In this document: one piece after another, positions 21,961 to 32,930 of the stretch | Numbering within the stretch: the stretch's first letter is position 1 | Layout of the letters: each line of letters starts with the position of its first letter | NCBI RefSeq assembly: GCF_029407905.1 | Contig: NC_073646.1 | Span: forward strand, 17,564,001-17,628,000 | Direction of reading: 5' to 3' | Length of the DNA stretch: 64,000 nt | Source of the DNA: Bubalus kerabau | Lineage: Eukaryota > Chordata > Mammalia > Artiodactyla > Bovidae | Position numbers and translations under genes: made by a program | The notes under the pieces: model-generated | Told to the model about the DNA's origin: nothing | The model's input: only the letters and a program-made list of their open reading frames with translations | Databases searched by the model: none

Positions 21961-22282
21961 AGATTGACACATTGTGGGGTGTCTTTGTTATGACCAGTGA
22001 TTCTACTCATGGAAATTTATCCTATTGAGATATTCCCCCAAGAAGATAAAGATGCATATGAGAGGAAGTTCATTGGTAGACTGACTCTTTGCCAAAATTT
22101 GGTTCCCCTTCTTTTGTGGGAGGATTACACTTCTCTGTCATTTGAACTCAGGCAAGACCAGGTGACTTGTTTGAGTCAAAAATGTGAACAGGTTACACAT
22201 GTCACTTTCTGGTAGAAGGTTTAAGCCTTTGTGTGTTTTGTCACCCTCTCTTTCCTTTGTGCTACATCGTTCTGCTAATTGC

Positions 22283-22552
22283 TGCTGCTGCTAAGTCGCT
22301 TCGGTCGTGTCTGACTCTGTGCAACCCCATAGACGGCAGCCCACCAGGATCCGGTTCCCTGGGATTCTCCAGGCAAGAACACTGGAGTGGGTTGCCATTT
22401 CCTTCTCCAATGCATAAAAGTGAAAAGTGAAAGTGAAGTCACTCAGTCGTCTCTGACTCTTAGCAACCCCATGGACTGCAGCCTACCAGGCTCCTCCGCC
22501 CATGGGATTTTCCAGGCAAGAGTACTGGAGTGGGTTGCCATTGCCTTCTCTG
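22283..22552 (-). mobile_element. Bov-A2 dimeric SINE with TSD
   Basis: A reversed dimer with a ctgctgctaagtcgcttcgg start and a ttgccattgccttctctg end. The TSD tctgctaattgc lies at 22271-22282 and 22553-22564, 12 of 12 identical. Confidence 0.95.
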
Positions 22553-22651
22553 TCTGCTAATTGCAGATAATGGCAACTCCAGCAGCCTGGTTCTGGAAGT
22601 GAGGATGACAGAGGGCAGAGCCCCAGCTGACGAAGGATGGAAATGTATCAT

Positions 22652-23341
22652 GTTGGTGTTATTCAGTTGCTAAGTTGTGTCTAACTCTTTGTGATCCCAT
22701 GGACTGTGGCACACCAGGCTTCCCTGTCCTTCACTATCTCCCGGAGTTTTCTCAAACTCATGTCCACTGAGTTTCAGTGATGCCATCCAACAATCTCATC
22801 CTCTGTCGTCCCCTTCTCCTCCTGCCCTCAATCTTTCCCAGCATCAGGGTCTTTTCTAATGAGTCAGCTCTTTGCATCAGGGGGCCAAACTATTGGAGCT
22901 TCAGCTTCAGCAACAGTCCTTCCAATGAACAGTCCTTCCAATGTTCCAATCAAAGGAACAGTCCTTCCTTTGATTTCCTTTAGGATTGACTGGTTTGATC
23001 TCCTTGCAGTCCAAGGGACTTTCAAGAGTCTTCTCCAGCACCACAGTTTGAAAGTATGAAGTCCTTGTGCTCAGCCTTCTTTATGGTCCAGCTCTTACAT
23101 CCATACATGACTACTGTAAAAACCATAGCTTTGACTATACGGCTTTTTGTTGGCAAAATGATGTCTCTGCTTTTTAATATGCTGTCTAGGTTTGTCATAG
23201 CTTTTCTTCCAAGGAGCAAGTGTCTTTTAATTTCATGGCTGCAGTTGCCACCTGCAGTGATTTTGGAGCCCAAGAAAATAAAGTCTCCTACTGTTTCCAT
23301 TTCCCCCCCATCTACTAGCCATGAAGTGATGGGACCAGATG
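22652..23341 (-). mobile_element. 5'-truncated BovB LINE
   Basis: Reversed BovB, ~690 bp. The minus strand reads METVGDFIFLGSKITAGGNC and then KAMTNLDSILKSRDIILPTK within 23022-23300. Near 22910-22980 the sequence gtccttccaatg is reiterated with slippage. Truncated beyond gaagtgatgggaccagatgc. It sits inside the old LTR. Confidence 0.92.
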
Positions 23342-23407
23342 CAGGAAATAAAACTTTCTCAGCTACTGAGGCTTGAAATGTTCATTATAGTTTACCTAAA
23401 CTAGCCC

Positions 23408-23681
23408 TTCAGAGAAGGCAATGGCACCCCACACCAGTACTCTTGCCTGGAAAATCCCATGGATGGAGGAGCCTGGTGGGCTGCAGCCCATGGCGTCGCT
23501 AAGAGTCAGACACGACTGAGCGACTTCCCTTTCACATTTCACTTTCATGCATTGGAGAAGGAAATGGCAACCCACTCCAGCGTTCTTGCCTGGAGAATCC
23601 CAGGGACGGGGGAGCCTGGTGGGCTGCCGTCTATGGGGTCACACAGAGTTGGACACGACTGAAGTGACTTAGCATTAGCAG
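23408..23681 (+). mobile_element. Bov-A2 dimeric SINE with TSD
   Basis: A forward dimer from cagagaaggcaatggcaccc to gacttagcattagcag. The TSD taaactagccc lies at 23397-23407 and 23682-23692, both halves belonging to the old LTR end. Confidence 0.95.
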
Positions 23682-23704
23682 TAAACTAGCCCATCCTGAC
23701 TGAG

Positions 23705-24010
23705 TTTGTAACATTGAAACTGGAAGTAATGCAAATATCTATCAATAAGAGTCTAAGTTAATACATTATGGTGCACTTCAAAGATAGTCTATTAGTGCAG
23801 CCCTTGTCAAAAAAAGAGAAAAGGCTATTACTAAGGTGGAAAATGTCCATATTGTTAAGTGAAAAAAATATGTATAACAGTTTATTCAGTATGATCACAT
23901 TGTTGTCAAAGAAATAATTTATAGTCATATGTTACTATGTGTGTAGGGAAAAAACTGCTGGAGGAATATATTCCAAACTGTCAGCAGCAGCTCTCTGTAC
24001 ATTTTAGATT
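23705..24010 (+). mobile_element. L1M 3' end
   Basis: Sense old L1: aatgcaaatatctatcaata, atacattatggtgcacttc, gtatgatcacattgttgtc and attccaaactgtcagcagc. Confidence 0.65.
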
Positions 24011-24520
24011 TCTGTATTGTTTGAATTTTTACAAGTCCTGAATCTAGATTCCCTCTGCTCTGGGCTGGATCTGTTTCATCTGTCATTTGGCAGCTACTAG
24101 ATTATGCAAATTGGCTTTCCTCTTGGATGGATTTGACAGTCTACCAGGTTAAGCCTGGAGGCAAACACGTGGACTTGTTGTTAAGTGCGGACAGGCTAAT
24201 AAGTAAGGCAATTTGAGCATCATTCCTGGAATTTTTTCCAAGCCCATCAAAAGCACAGAATGTAATTAGTACTTATCTTAATTCTCAGCGTAAACAATGG
24301 TGATTATAAGCTGATGAAGACTTAGATGGTTTCTGCACCTCCATTTGTCACTTATGATTCTTGGCTAATTATTTTCACCGAGTAGTTTTAATAAGGAGAC
24401 AGGATGGGGGTGAGGGACTGGTCTTATTCATCTTTAAATCCTCAGTATCTGGCTCTGGGTTGACCCAAAGTAGGCATTCAATTCATGTGACTCAGAAAAT
24501 ATCTGTTTTCAATAATATTG
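24011..24520. other. No gene or repeat recognised
   Basis: Unique-looking AT-rich DNA. A MIR or L2 trace near 24440 (cctcagtatctggctctggg) is too short to call. Confidence 0.35.
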
Positions 24521-24524
24521 TTAT

Positions 24525-25010
24525 TTTTAAAATATTTATTTTATTAAAAATCATCATACATTAAAATTTACTTTTTGGTGTGCAGATCTATGAATTTTAA
24601 CCCATGCATAGATTTCTGTAACATCATCACAATCAAAATACAGAACTGTTTCATCACCTCAAAAACCCCACTGTGTTTTTTTGTTATAATTACATACTTT
24701 CCCACCCAACTCTTGGTAAACACTGACATGCTCTAGGTCAGATACAGATTTATCGTCTCAAAAATGTCATATAGGTATGTTTGTCTATATGGAGACCTGG
24801 GTTCAACCCTTGGGTTGGGAAGATCCCCTGGAGAAGGAAATAGCTATCCACTCCAGTATTCTTGCCTGGAGAATTCCATGGACAGAGAAGCCTGGCAGGC
24901 TACAGTCTGTGGGGTCACAAAGAGTCAGACACGACTGAGCGATTTTCACTCGCACTTTATAGATGATCATTGGAGACTGGCCTCTGTCACTCAGTTTTTT
25001 GTTACTGAAT
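24525..25010 (-). mobile_element. L1M 3' region split by Bov-tA
   Basis: Antisense L1M with atcatcatacattaaaattt, accatgcat-like zone and aatcaaaatacagaactgtt to about 24790. After the SINE it resumes with ggagactggcctctgtcact at 24970. Confidence 0.65.
24793..24957 (+). mobile_element. Bov-tA SINE lacking most of the tRNA head
   Basis: Forward copy starting inside the tRNA part (gacctgggttcaacccttgg) and running to gagcgattttcactcgcac. Truncated at the 5' end by ~45 bases. Confidence 0.9.
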
Positions 25011-25018
25011 AGTATTTA

Positions 25019-25156
25019 TTGGATGGTCTCACCGACTCTATGGACACGAGTCTGAGCAAGCTCCAGGAGTTGGTGATGGACAGGGAAGCCTGGTGTACTT
25101 CAGTCCATGGGGTTGCAAAGAGTCAGACATGACTGAGTGACTGAACTGACTGATTC
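25019..25156 (+). mobile_element. BovB 3' terminal fragment
   Basis: The last ~135 bp of BovB: ggatggtctcaccgactcta, ggagttggtgatggacaggg and gtccatggggttgcaaagag, ending in gtgactgaactgactga. Confidence 0.9.
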
Positions 25157-25227
25157 TTCAATAACATTGTATTTTGAGCACCAACTATGTGCCAGGTGCT
25201 GTAGGTATTGGGGACAGAAACCAAAGG

Positions 25228-25305
25228 CGGGGCTGATATGGATCCTATAGGTTTAGAGCTTAGAGACGGGGCAGATATGGATCCTATGGGTTTAGAGCTT
25301 AGAGA
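25228..25305 (+). repeat. 39-bp direct tandem duplication
   Basis: Unit 25228-25266 is repeated at 25267-25305 with two substitutions (t/a after ggggc; a/g after atcctat). Because 39 is a multiple of 3, the minus-strand frame reads LSSKPIGSISAP twice, which makes a chance ORF look like a protein repeat. Confidence 0.93.
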
Positions 25306-25368
25306 CATCCACAGTGGATTCACAGAATCTCATAGCCGTAAGGGGGCTCAGAGATGATGGAATTGCTA

Positions 25369-25530
25369 GATACTCAAAGTGTGATCTATGCTCCAGGAAC
25401 ACCAACCCTCCCTGAGAACTTGTTAAAAATTACAGACCCTCAGGCCCCTCTCCAGAACAACTGAGTCACAGTCTGTACAGTAACAAGATTCCCAGGTGAC
25501 TCCTCTGCATCATTCACAGAGTGCAGACAT
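25369..25530 (+). mobile_element. MER5A hAT-Charlie MITE
   Basis: MER5A landmarks: tactcaaagtgtgatctatg, gagaacttgttaaaaattac, agaccctcaggcccctctc and cccaggtgactcctctgc. Confidence 0.8.
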
Positions 25531-25982
25531 TCCTACATCCCTTTACATGAATATCCTGTCACCAACTTTTAGTGCTCAGCAGTAAAAGTTCAGTTTATGC
25601 TTCAGCAGTCAGCCCCTTCCATGATGAGCAGATCCAATTATTTGCAGTTTTTCTTAGTCTAAATGGAAATTTGCTTTTGTGTAAATTCCACACTGTCATC
25701 CGACTTCTGACTTTTGGGTCAATCCAAAACACACATACTCTTCTTTCATCTAATATCTCTTTAGTTATTTACAGACTTCATGTTATTTTCTCCAGATGAG
25801 GCACCTCCAGATGCTGTGATCATTCTTTATATTCATTTATTCATCACTTAAGATATTTTTATTGGTACCTACTACGTGCAGTTAACAGATCTGACTTACT
25901 TCAGAAAATTTTTTAGAGTTAAAGTGGGTTATCTGGCTGTTAAAGTGCTGAGTATTTCTGATAAGATATAAATGAAGAAAAG

Positions 25983-27095
25983 TTTTTTTTGTTTTTTTTT
26001 TTTTTGCAGAATGCTGAAAACTTTATTCTTTTTTTTTTTTTTCCCCATTGGTGTTTTTTTTTTTTTTTTTTATTCTTAAATTTTATTTTATTTTTAAACT
26101 TTACATAACTGTATTAGATTTGCCAAATATCAAAATGAATCCGCCACAGGTATACATGTGTTCCCCATCCTGAACCCTCCTCCCTCCTCCCTCCCCATTC
26201 CATCCCTCTGGGTCGTCCCAGTGCACCAGCCCCAAGCCTCCAGTATCATGCATCGAACCTGGACTGGCAACTCATTTCATACATGATATTTTACAAGTTT
26301 CAATGCCATTCTCCCAAATCTTCCCACCCTCTCCCTCTCCCACAGAGTCCATAAGACTGTTCTATACATCAGTGTCTCTTTTGCTGTCTCGTACACAGGG
26401 TTATTGTTACCATCTTTCTAAATTCCATATATATGTGTTAGTATACTGTATTGGTGTTTTTCTTTCTGGCTTACTTCACTCTGTATAATAGGCTCCAGTT
26501 TCATCCACCTCATTAGAACTGATTCAAATGTATTCTTTTTAATGGCTGAGTAATACTCCATTGTGTATATGTACCACAGCTTTCTTATCCATTCATCTGC
26601 TGATGGACATCTAGGTTGCTTCCATGTCCTGGCTATTATAAACAGTGCTGCGATGAACATTGGGGTACTCGTGTCTCTTTCCCTTCTGGTTTTCTCAGTG
26701 TGTATGCCCAGCAGTGGGATTGCTGGATCATAAGGCATGTCTATTTCCAGTTTTTTAAGGAATCTCCACACTGTTCTCCATAGTGGCTGTACTAGTTTGC
26801 ATTCCCACCAACAGTGTAAGAGGGTTCCCTTTTCTCCACACCCTCTCCAGCATTTATTACTTGTAGACTTTTGGATCGCAGCCATTCTGACTGGTGTGAA
26901 ATGGTACCTCATAGTGGTTTTGATTTGCATTTCTCTGATAATGAGTGATGTTGAGCATCTTTTCATGTGTTTGTTAGCCATCTGTATGTCTTCTTTGGAG
27001 AAATGTCTATTTAGTTCTTTGGCCCATTTTTTGATTGGGTCATTTATTTTTCTGGAGTTGAGCTGTAGGAGTTGCTTGTATATTCTCAAGATTAG
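25983..27095 (-). mobile_element. Young 5'-truncated L1 with stepped poly(A) tail
   Basis: Antisense ruminant L1, ~1.0 kb: the ORF2 tail (26418-27089), a 3' UTR to 26072, then tail blocks. On the plus strand these are T18 (26054-26071), an 11-base spacer, T14 (26029-26042), a 23-base spacer containing an inverted AATAAA (26021-26027), and T14-G-T8 (25983-26005). The 5' truncation is near 27095. I found no convincing TSD. Confidence 0.92.
26418..27089 (-). pseudogene. L1 ORF2p C-terminal segment, uninterrupted
   Basis: 223 open codons from an internal methionine to the natural ORF2 stop. The family protein (about 1,275 residues: endonuclease, reverse transcriptase, Cys-rich C-terminus) carries out target-primed reverse transcription of L1 RNA. 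Only the end is present here. The Cys-rich motif CWRGCGEKGTLLHCWWEC at about residues 79-96 fits the L1 CX3CX7HX4C pattern. Further typical blocks are PYDPAIPLLGIHTEKT (about 119-134) and LWYIYTMEYYSAIKKN (about 169-184). The lack of any stop or frameshift marks a recent insertion. Endonuclease and RT domains are absent, so it cannot act alone, and the ATG is simply an internal Met after truncation. Confidence 0.92.
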
Positions 27096-27139
27096 TTTTA
27101 AAGGAAGTATTTAATATGGATAGCTAGAACTGGAAGAAC

Positions 27140-27710
27140 AAGCCCAGGTGCTACTTAGGTAGGTAACCACAATATACCGTTTAAAGAAAGCTTGTTCACT
27201 GCTATTCAGCTCTGTTACCGTATAATCCTCTGATTTTTCAAGACAAATCAGAAATGTGGATTTTGATATGAATTTTCTGATTTTTAGATGTGTGCAATTA
27301 TACCATCAGGGTTACCAACTGCTAACTGAATCTTCTAAGGATGGATTAGCAGAAAAAGGGTTTATGGAAAAGGTTTATTAGGTGGCTCAGAAAATTAGCT
27401 GCACGGTGGGGAACTGAACTCAGAAGATGGGCAACATCCACAAGAGGTCCAGCAGCTAAGAACTCGGCCAGGTCATGTCAAGAGAGCAGGCTGGTAAAAA
27501 GCTAACATCGGCACCACTGCCACAGGACATTGAGAAATGCCCCCCTAATCAATCCCATCGCCTTTGGCATCTTCCAATTGCTGCTATGTTCAGAACACTG
27601 GGTGTGAACTTCAACTGGCACAACGTAGTTTGCATGTTCCACCAACCCTGGCTTTCAGGGAACTGAGAGAGAATATTTGCCCTTCTCTAATACTTTGAAA
27701 AGGGGGTACG
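27140..27710. other. No gene or clear repeat recognised
   Basis: A stretch with ggtggctcagaaaattagct and ggtccagcagctaagaactc. It may be an old LTR end but I could not place it. The 63-codon frame at 27475 has no recognisable features. Confidence 0.35.
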
Positions 27711-27722
27711 GAGTTATTTAGG

Positions 27723-28061
27723 GGCTTTCCTGGTAGCTCAGCTGGTAAGAAATCCGCCTTCAATGCAGGAGACCCTGATTTGATTTCTGGATTGGGAAAT
27801 AACCCTGGAGAACGGATAGGCTACCCACTCCAGTATTCTTGGGTTTCCCTGGTGGCTCAGACGCTGAAGAATCCACCTGCAACATGGGAGACCTGGGTTC
27901 AATCCTTGGGTTGGGAAAATCCCCTGGAGGAGGGCATGGTAACCCACTCCAGTATTCTTGCCTGGAGAATCCCCATGGACAGAAGAACCTGGAGGGGTAC
28001 AATCCATGGTGTCGCAGAGTTGGACACGACTGAGTGATTAAGCACAGCACAGCACAAGGAC
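27723..28061 (+). mobile_element. Compound Bov-tA (two tRNA heads, ART2A-like) with TSD
   Basis: A first head plus partial body (ggctttcctggtagctcagc to ccactccagtattcttg) is joined directly at about 27842 to a second complete Bov-tA (ggtttccctggtggctcaga to gagtgattaagcacagcac). The TSD ttatttagg (27714-27722 and 28062-28070) encloses both, so they moved as one unit. Confidence 0.92.
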
Positions 28062-28261
28062 TTATTTAGGAAGTTTAAATAGAAAGAGTTGAGCACAGAA
28101 ACTGTATTAGGAATGCTTTTGGCTGCAAGTTGCTATAAATAGCTTAAAACACAAGCACACAAGAAACTAGAGACCGGGAGTATTTATACTGATCTGACTC
28201 AGTATTTCCCCAGTGTAATCAAGGACCGGGCTCTTTCTCTTACTCACACATCGTTCAGATA

Positions 28262-30511
28262 CTGACTTTTTTTTTTTTAGACCTTTTTTTTTCTACTGGG
28301 GTATAGCTGATTAACAATGTTGTGATAGTTCCGGTGAACAGCCAAGAGACTCAGTCATTCATATACATGTATCCATTCTCCCCCAAATTCTCCTCCCATC
28401 CAGGCTGCCACATAACACTGAAGGTCTTTGTTGGTTATCCATTTTAAATATAGCAGTGTGTACATGTCCATCTCAAACTCTCTAACTACCCCTTCCCCTT
28501 TTCCTTCCTCCCAGCAACCATAAATTCATTGTCTAAGTCTGTCTCTATTTTGTAAGTTCATTTGTATCATTTCTTTTTAGATTCCACAAATGAGGGATGT
28601 CATATCATATTTCTCCTTCTCTGACTTCACTCAGTATGACAATCTCTAGATACATCCATATTGCTGCAAATGGCATTATTTTATTCTTTTTCATGGTTGA
28701 GTTATAGTCCATTGTATGTGTACACACAACATCTTCTTTATCCATTCTTCTGTTGATGGACATTCAGGCTTCTTCCATGTCTTGGTTACTGTAAACAGTG
28801 CTGCAATGAACACAGAGGTGCATGGATACTTTTGGATCATGTTTTTTTGCAGGTATATGCCCAGGAGTGGGATTGCAGGGTCATATGTTAACTCTATTTT
28901 TACTTTTTTAAGAAACCTCCATACTGTTCTCCATAGCAGCTGTATCAATTTACACTCCCATCAACAGTGTAGGAGGGTTCCCTTCTCTCTATACCCTCTC
29001 CAGCATTTAGTGTTTGTGGATTTTTGGATGATAGCCATTTTGATTGGTGTGAGGTGATAGCTCATTGTAGTTTTGATTTACATCTCTCTAATAATTAGTG
29101 ATGCTGAACATCTTTTCATGTGCCTCTTGGCCATCTGTATGTCTTTTTGGAGAAATGTCTATTTAGGTCTTCTGCCCACTTTTTGATTGGGTTGTTTGTT
29201 TTGATGCTGTTAAGCATCATGAGCTGTTTGTAGATTTTGGAGACTAAGCCCTTCTTGGTTACATCATTTGCAAATATTTTCTCTCAGTCTGTGAGTTGTC
29301 TTTTCATTTTGTTTATTGTTTCTTTTGCTTGCAAAAACTTTAAGTAGATCCCATTTGTTTATTTTTGGTTTTGTTTCCATTATTTTGGGAGATAGATCAA
29401 AAAAGATATTGTGATTTATGTCAGAGAGTGTTCTGTCTGTTTTCCTCTAGGAGTTTTATAGTGTCTGGTCTCATATTTAGGTCTTTAATCCATTTTGAGA
29501 TTATTTTTGTATATGGTATTAAGGAATGATCTAATTTCCTATTTTTTACATGTATCTGTCCAGTTTTTCCAGCATCATTGTTGAAGAGACAGACTGTCTT
29601 TCCAACATTGTGTAGTCTTGCCTCCTTTGTCATAGATTAATTAACCATAGATGTATGGGTTTATTTCTGGGTTTTCTATTCTGTTCCATTGATCTATATT
29701 TCTATTTTTGTGCCAGTACTGTTTTGATGACTGTAGCTTTGTAGAATAGCCTGAATGAAGCCAGGAAGCCTGATTCCTCCAGGTCCATTTTTCTTTCTCA
29801 AGATTGCTTTGGCTATTTGGGGTCTTTTGTGTTTCTATACAAATTTTGAGAGTTTCTTGGTTTAGTTATGTGAAAAATGCCATTGGTAATTTGACAGGGA
29901 TTGCATTGAATCTGTAGATTACCTGGGTAGTATACTAATTTTCACAATGTTGATTCTTCCAATCCAAGATATGGTATATCTCGCCATCTATTTGTGCCTT
30001 CCTCGTTTTCTTTTCTCAGTATCTTATAGTTTTCAGAGCACAGATACTTTGTCTCCTTAGGTAGATTTATTTCCAGGTATTTTATATTTTTTGATGTAAT
30101 AATTAATGAAATCATTTCTTTAATTTCTCTTTCTGATCTTTCATTGTTAGTGTATAGAAATGCAACAGATTTCTGTGTGTTAATGTTGTAACCTACAACT
30201 TCATCAAATTCTTTGATGAGTTTCTAGTAATTTTCTGGTAGCATCTTTAGGATATTCTATGTATAGTATGGCATCTGCAAACAGTGACAGTTTAATTTCC
30301 TCTTTTTCAATTTGGATTCCCTTTGCTTCTTTTTCTTCTCTGATTGCCATAGGTGGGACGTCCAAAACTATTTGAATAAAAGTGGTGGGAGTGGACATCT
30401 TTGTCGTGTTCCTGATCTTAGTGGAAATGCTTTCAGCTTTTCAATACTGAGTGTAATGTTGGCTGTCGGTTTGTCATATGTGGCTTTTATTATGTTGAAT
30501 GTGTTCCCTTT
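28262..30511 (-). mobile_element. Older ruminant L1, 2.25 kb, 5'-truncated
   Basis: Antisense from T-rich tails (28267-28294) through the 3' UTR (tagctgattaacaatgttgt) and a decayed ORF2. Recognisable ORF2 pieces include MIQLLWRTVWRFLKKVKIEL (28889-28948) and, upstream, NVGKTVCLFNNDAGKTG (near 29560). Many stops and frameshifts. It ends where similarity stops near tgttgaatgtgttcccttt. Confidence 0.85.
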
Positions 30512-30739
30512 GTGTAGATGCTGGCTTTTTTCACACTGAGTCCTGTTGTCTCATGATCATTAAACGGCTACCACACTGCCACCACCATGTCTGCATCCCA
30601 GCTGTAAAGAAGGGGATGGGATGGCAACCTTCAGTGCTCTTCATGAGGGTCAAAGAAGCCCAGCAGGTCTTGACTTATAATTACTGGGCCGAAGTTTGGT
30701 CACACGACCACATTTAGCTTCAAGGTGGGCTAGGACAGT

Positions 30740-31045
30740 GAGTATCTCACTTTCTTTTTCTTCAAACTTTTTTCTTATTTTTGATAACTTTAGTTTGAAA
30801 TAATTTCAAACACAGCACACTTGCACGAATAATATAAAGAACATCCATACACCCTTCACCCACATTCTCCAATTAACTTTTTGCCACATTTGCTTTATAA
30901 TTCTCTATTTTTCTGAATTATATAAAAATAAAGTGCAAACAGACTGCTCTTTATCTCTACATATTTCAGAGTATATTTCACAAGTTTATTCTTATATAAA
31001 ACCACAGTAGAATAACCCAAATCAGGAAATGACAAAAGTACCTGG
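30740..31045 (-). mobile_element. L1M 3' end
   Basis: Antisense old L1: tttgaaataatttcaaacac, catacacccttcacccacat, ttgccacatttgctttataa and aaccacagtagaataaccca. Confidence 0.65.
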
Positions 31046-31142
31046 ATTTTTTCAATCTCTATAGTGGATATGGGCAGAGAGAAAGGGACTGGGAATAGCC
31101 GTTAGGGTTCCAACCATAGCAACTAATTTTTTAAAAGTTTTC

Positions 31143-31266
31143 ACTGGGACGCCCCTGGTGGTGCAGTGGTTAGGACTTGGTGATTTCACTGCCACGGGCC
31201 TGGGTTCAATCCCTGGTTGGGGGAACTAAGATCCCCACAAGCCGTGCAGCACAGTCCAAAAAGGTT
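31143..31266 (+). mobile_element. CHR-type tRNA SINE, short form
   Basis: cgcccctggtggtgcagtgg, cctgggttcaatccctggtt and ggggaactaagatccccaca, ending gtgcagcacagtccaaaaag. Cetartiodactyl tRNA-derived SINE. Confidence 0.88.
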
Positions 31267-31279
31267 TCCACTATACAAA

Positions 31280-31597
31280 AGAAGGAGATCCAACCAGTCA
31301 ATCCTAAAGGAAATCAGTCCTGAATATTCATTGGAAGGACTGACGCTGAAGCTGAAGCTCCAATACTTTGGCCACCTGATGCAAAGAACTGACTCATTGG
31401 AAAAGACCCTGATGCTGGGAAAGATTGAAGGCGGGAGACGAAGGAGATGACAGAGAATGAAATGGTTGGATTGCATCACCAGCTCGATGGACATGAGTTT
31501 GAGTACACACTGGGAGTTGGTGATGGACAGGGAAGCCTGGTGTGCTGCAGTCCATGGGGTCACAAAGAGTCAGACACGACTAAGTGAACTGAATTGA
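31280..31597 (+). mobile_element. BovB 3' end
   Basis: Forward BovB ~315 bp. The plus strand encodes SNQSILKEISPEYSLEGLTL and then YFGHLMQRTDSLEKTLMLGK before a stop at 31448. Terminal gacacgactaagtgaactga. Confidence 0.92.
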
Positions 31598-31599
31598 GA

Positions 31600-32525
31600 T
31601 GATACAAAACAAACTGTGTCTATGAACTAAATCTAGCCAGTGTGAAAGTCACTAATTTGCTTTAACCTCTTTAAACTTCTTGCTGAACTATCTTTGTTTT
31701 GATTGGAATACTGAGAAAAGTTGCTCAGTATACATTTCTACTTTTCATGTTGATATCATTTACTCTCTGAATGGTGTTAGAATCCATTGGAGATAACAGA
31801 TAAGTCTGGTTAAAGGGTATTATTCTGTCCAAATTTTATCAAAATAGGTAAAAAATGGACAGTTTCTTTTCCTTCAATTCACTTTTAATGTCAATTTCCT
31901 GAAAATGTCCCTGAATTATATAATTACATTGCTTTAATTCTCACAATTTATAATAAAATCAGAAGAAACAAGAGGGATATTGAGAGTTCTTCCTTTTCTG
32001 CCTGCAAAATTAAATTCAAGTTGTGCTGGAGAGATAGGAGGTAGGACACATGGACTAATATTTTTATATTATCCTTTTTAGTGAAATGGAAAATATAAAG
32101 TGTTATTTAAAAAGTGGATGAAACAAGGGCATGGCCTCTGGTCTGTTTAGGGGTGTGGGAAAAGTTATGTTTGACTTGCTGATGGGAGACTCAGGGATGG
32201 GTGAGTAGTGAAGGAGTGAGCCGGGCTGGCAGGGAATTTTCAGATGGGGAGAAGGACAAACATCTTGACCATGTGCAGCCCTTTGCTCACCTAAAACTGC
32301 TCCCCTTCTTGCCATTGTTTTCATGGATACACCAGAGCTCTGAGTTAAGTGTTTAAGCATGGAACAGGAAAGAATGGAATGAATAGAATTGGTTTCTTCA
32401 CTCTAACAGGGAGGCAGACCTTATTAGAAGTGGGGTCTCAGAGGTTTGGCGGACCTAAGCAGGATCTTTGCTCACAGGTGGGTAGGTACCACAACCAGGT
32501 TCCCAGAGTGGTGGCCAGAAAAAGG
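31600..32525. other. No gene or clear repeat recognised
   Basis: AT-rich unique sequence. The 85-codon minus frame at 32103-32360 has no recognisable motif. Confidence 0.35.
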
Positions 32526-32930
32526 ACATCGAGAATTGGCTTAATTTCCAAAATATACAAACAGCTCATATAACTCAACAGCCAAAGAACAAACAGCCCA
32601 ATCAAAAAGTGGGCAGAAGATCTAAATACACATTTTTTTCCAAAGAAGAAATCCAGATGGCCAACAGGCATATGAAAAGATGCTCAACATCACTAATTCT
32701 TAGAGAAATGCAATCAAAACTGTAATAAGGTACCACCTCACACTGGTCAGGATGGCCATCATTAAAAAGTCTACAAATAAGAAAAGATAGAGAAGGTATA
32801 AAGTGCAAGTTGGGGCAGCCATGGAAAACAGTATGGTGGTTCCTCAGAAAACTAAAAGTAGAATTACATATGATCAGTAACCCCATTCCCGGGCATATAG
32901 TTACACAAAACTCCAATTTGGAAAGATATC

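Larger units (their letters stand above)
22075..23700 (+). mobile_element. Old LTR-like element split by three insertions
   Basis: The pieces 22075-22282, 22553-22651, 23342-23407 and 23682-23700 read as one repeat. In order they hold caggtgacttgtttgagtca, ttctggaagtgaggatgac, agcccagctgacgaagg-like sequence, the aaataaaactttctcagcta poly(A)-signal zone and ctagcccatcctgac. Later Bov-A2, BovB and Bov-A2 copies separate them. LTR (ERVL or MaLR-like) is my best class. Confidence 0.55.

Noticed and set aside
26418..27089. 223-codon open frame as a host gene
   Set aside because: It matches the L1 ORF2 C-terminus throughout, including the CX3CX7HX4C motif, and lies in a 5'-truncated L1 with a poly(A) tail.
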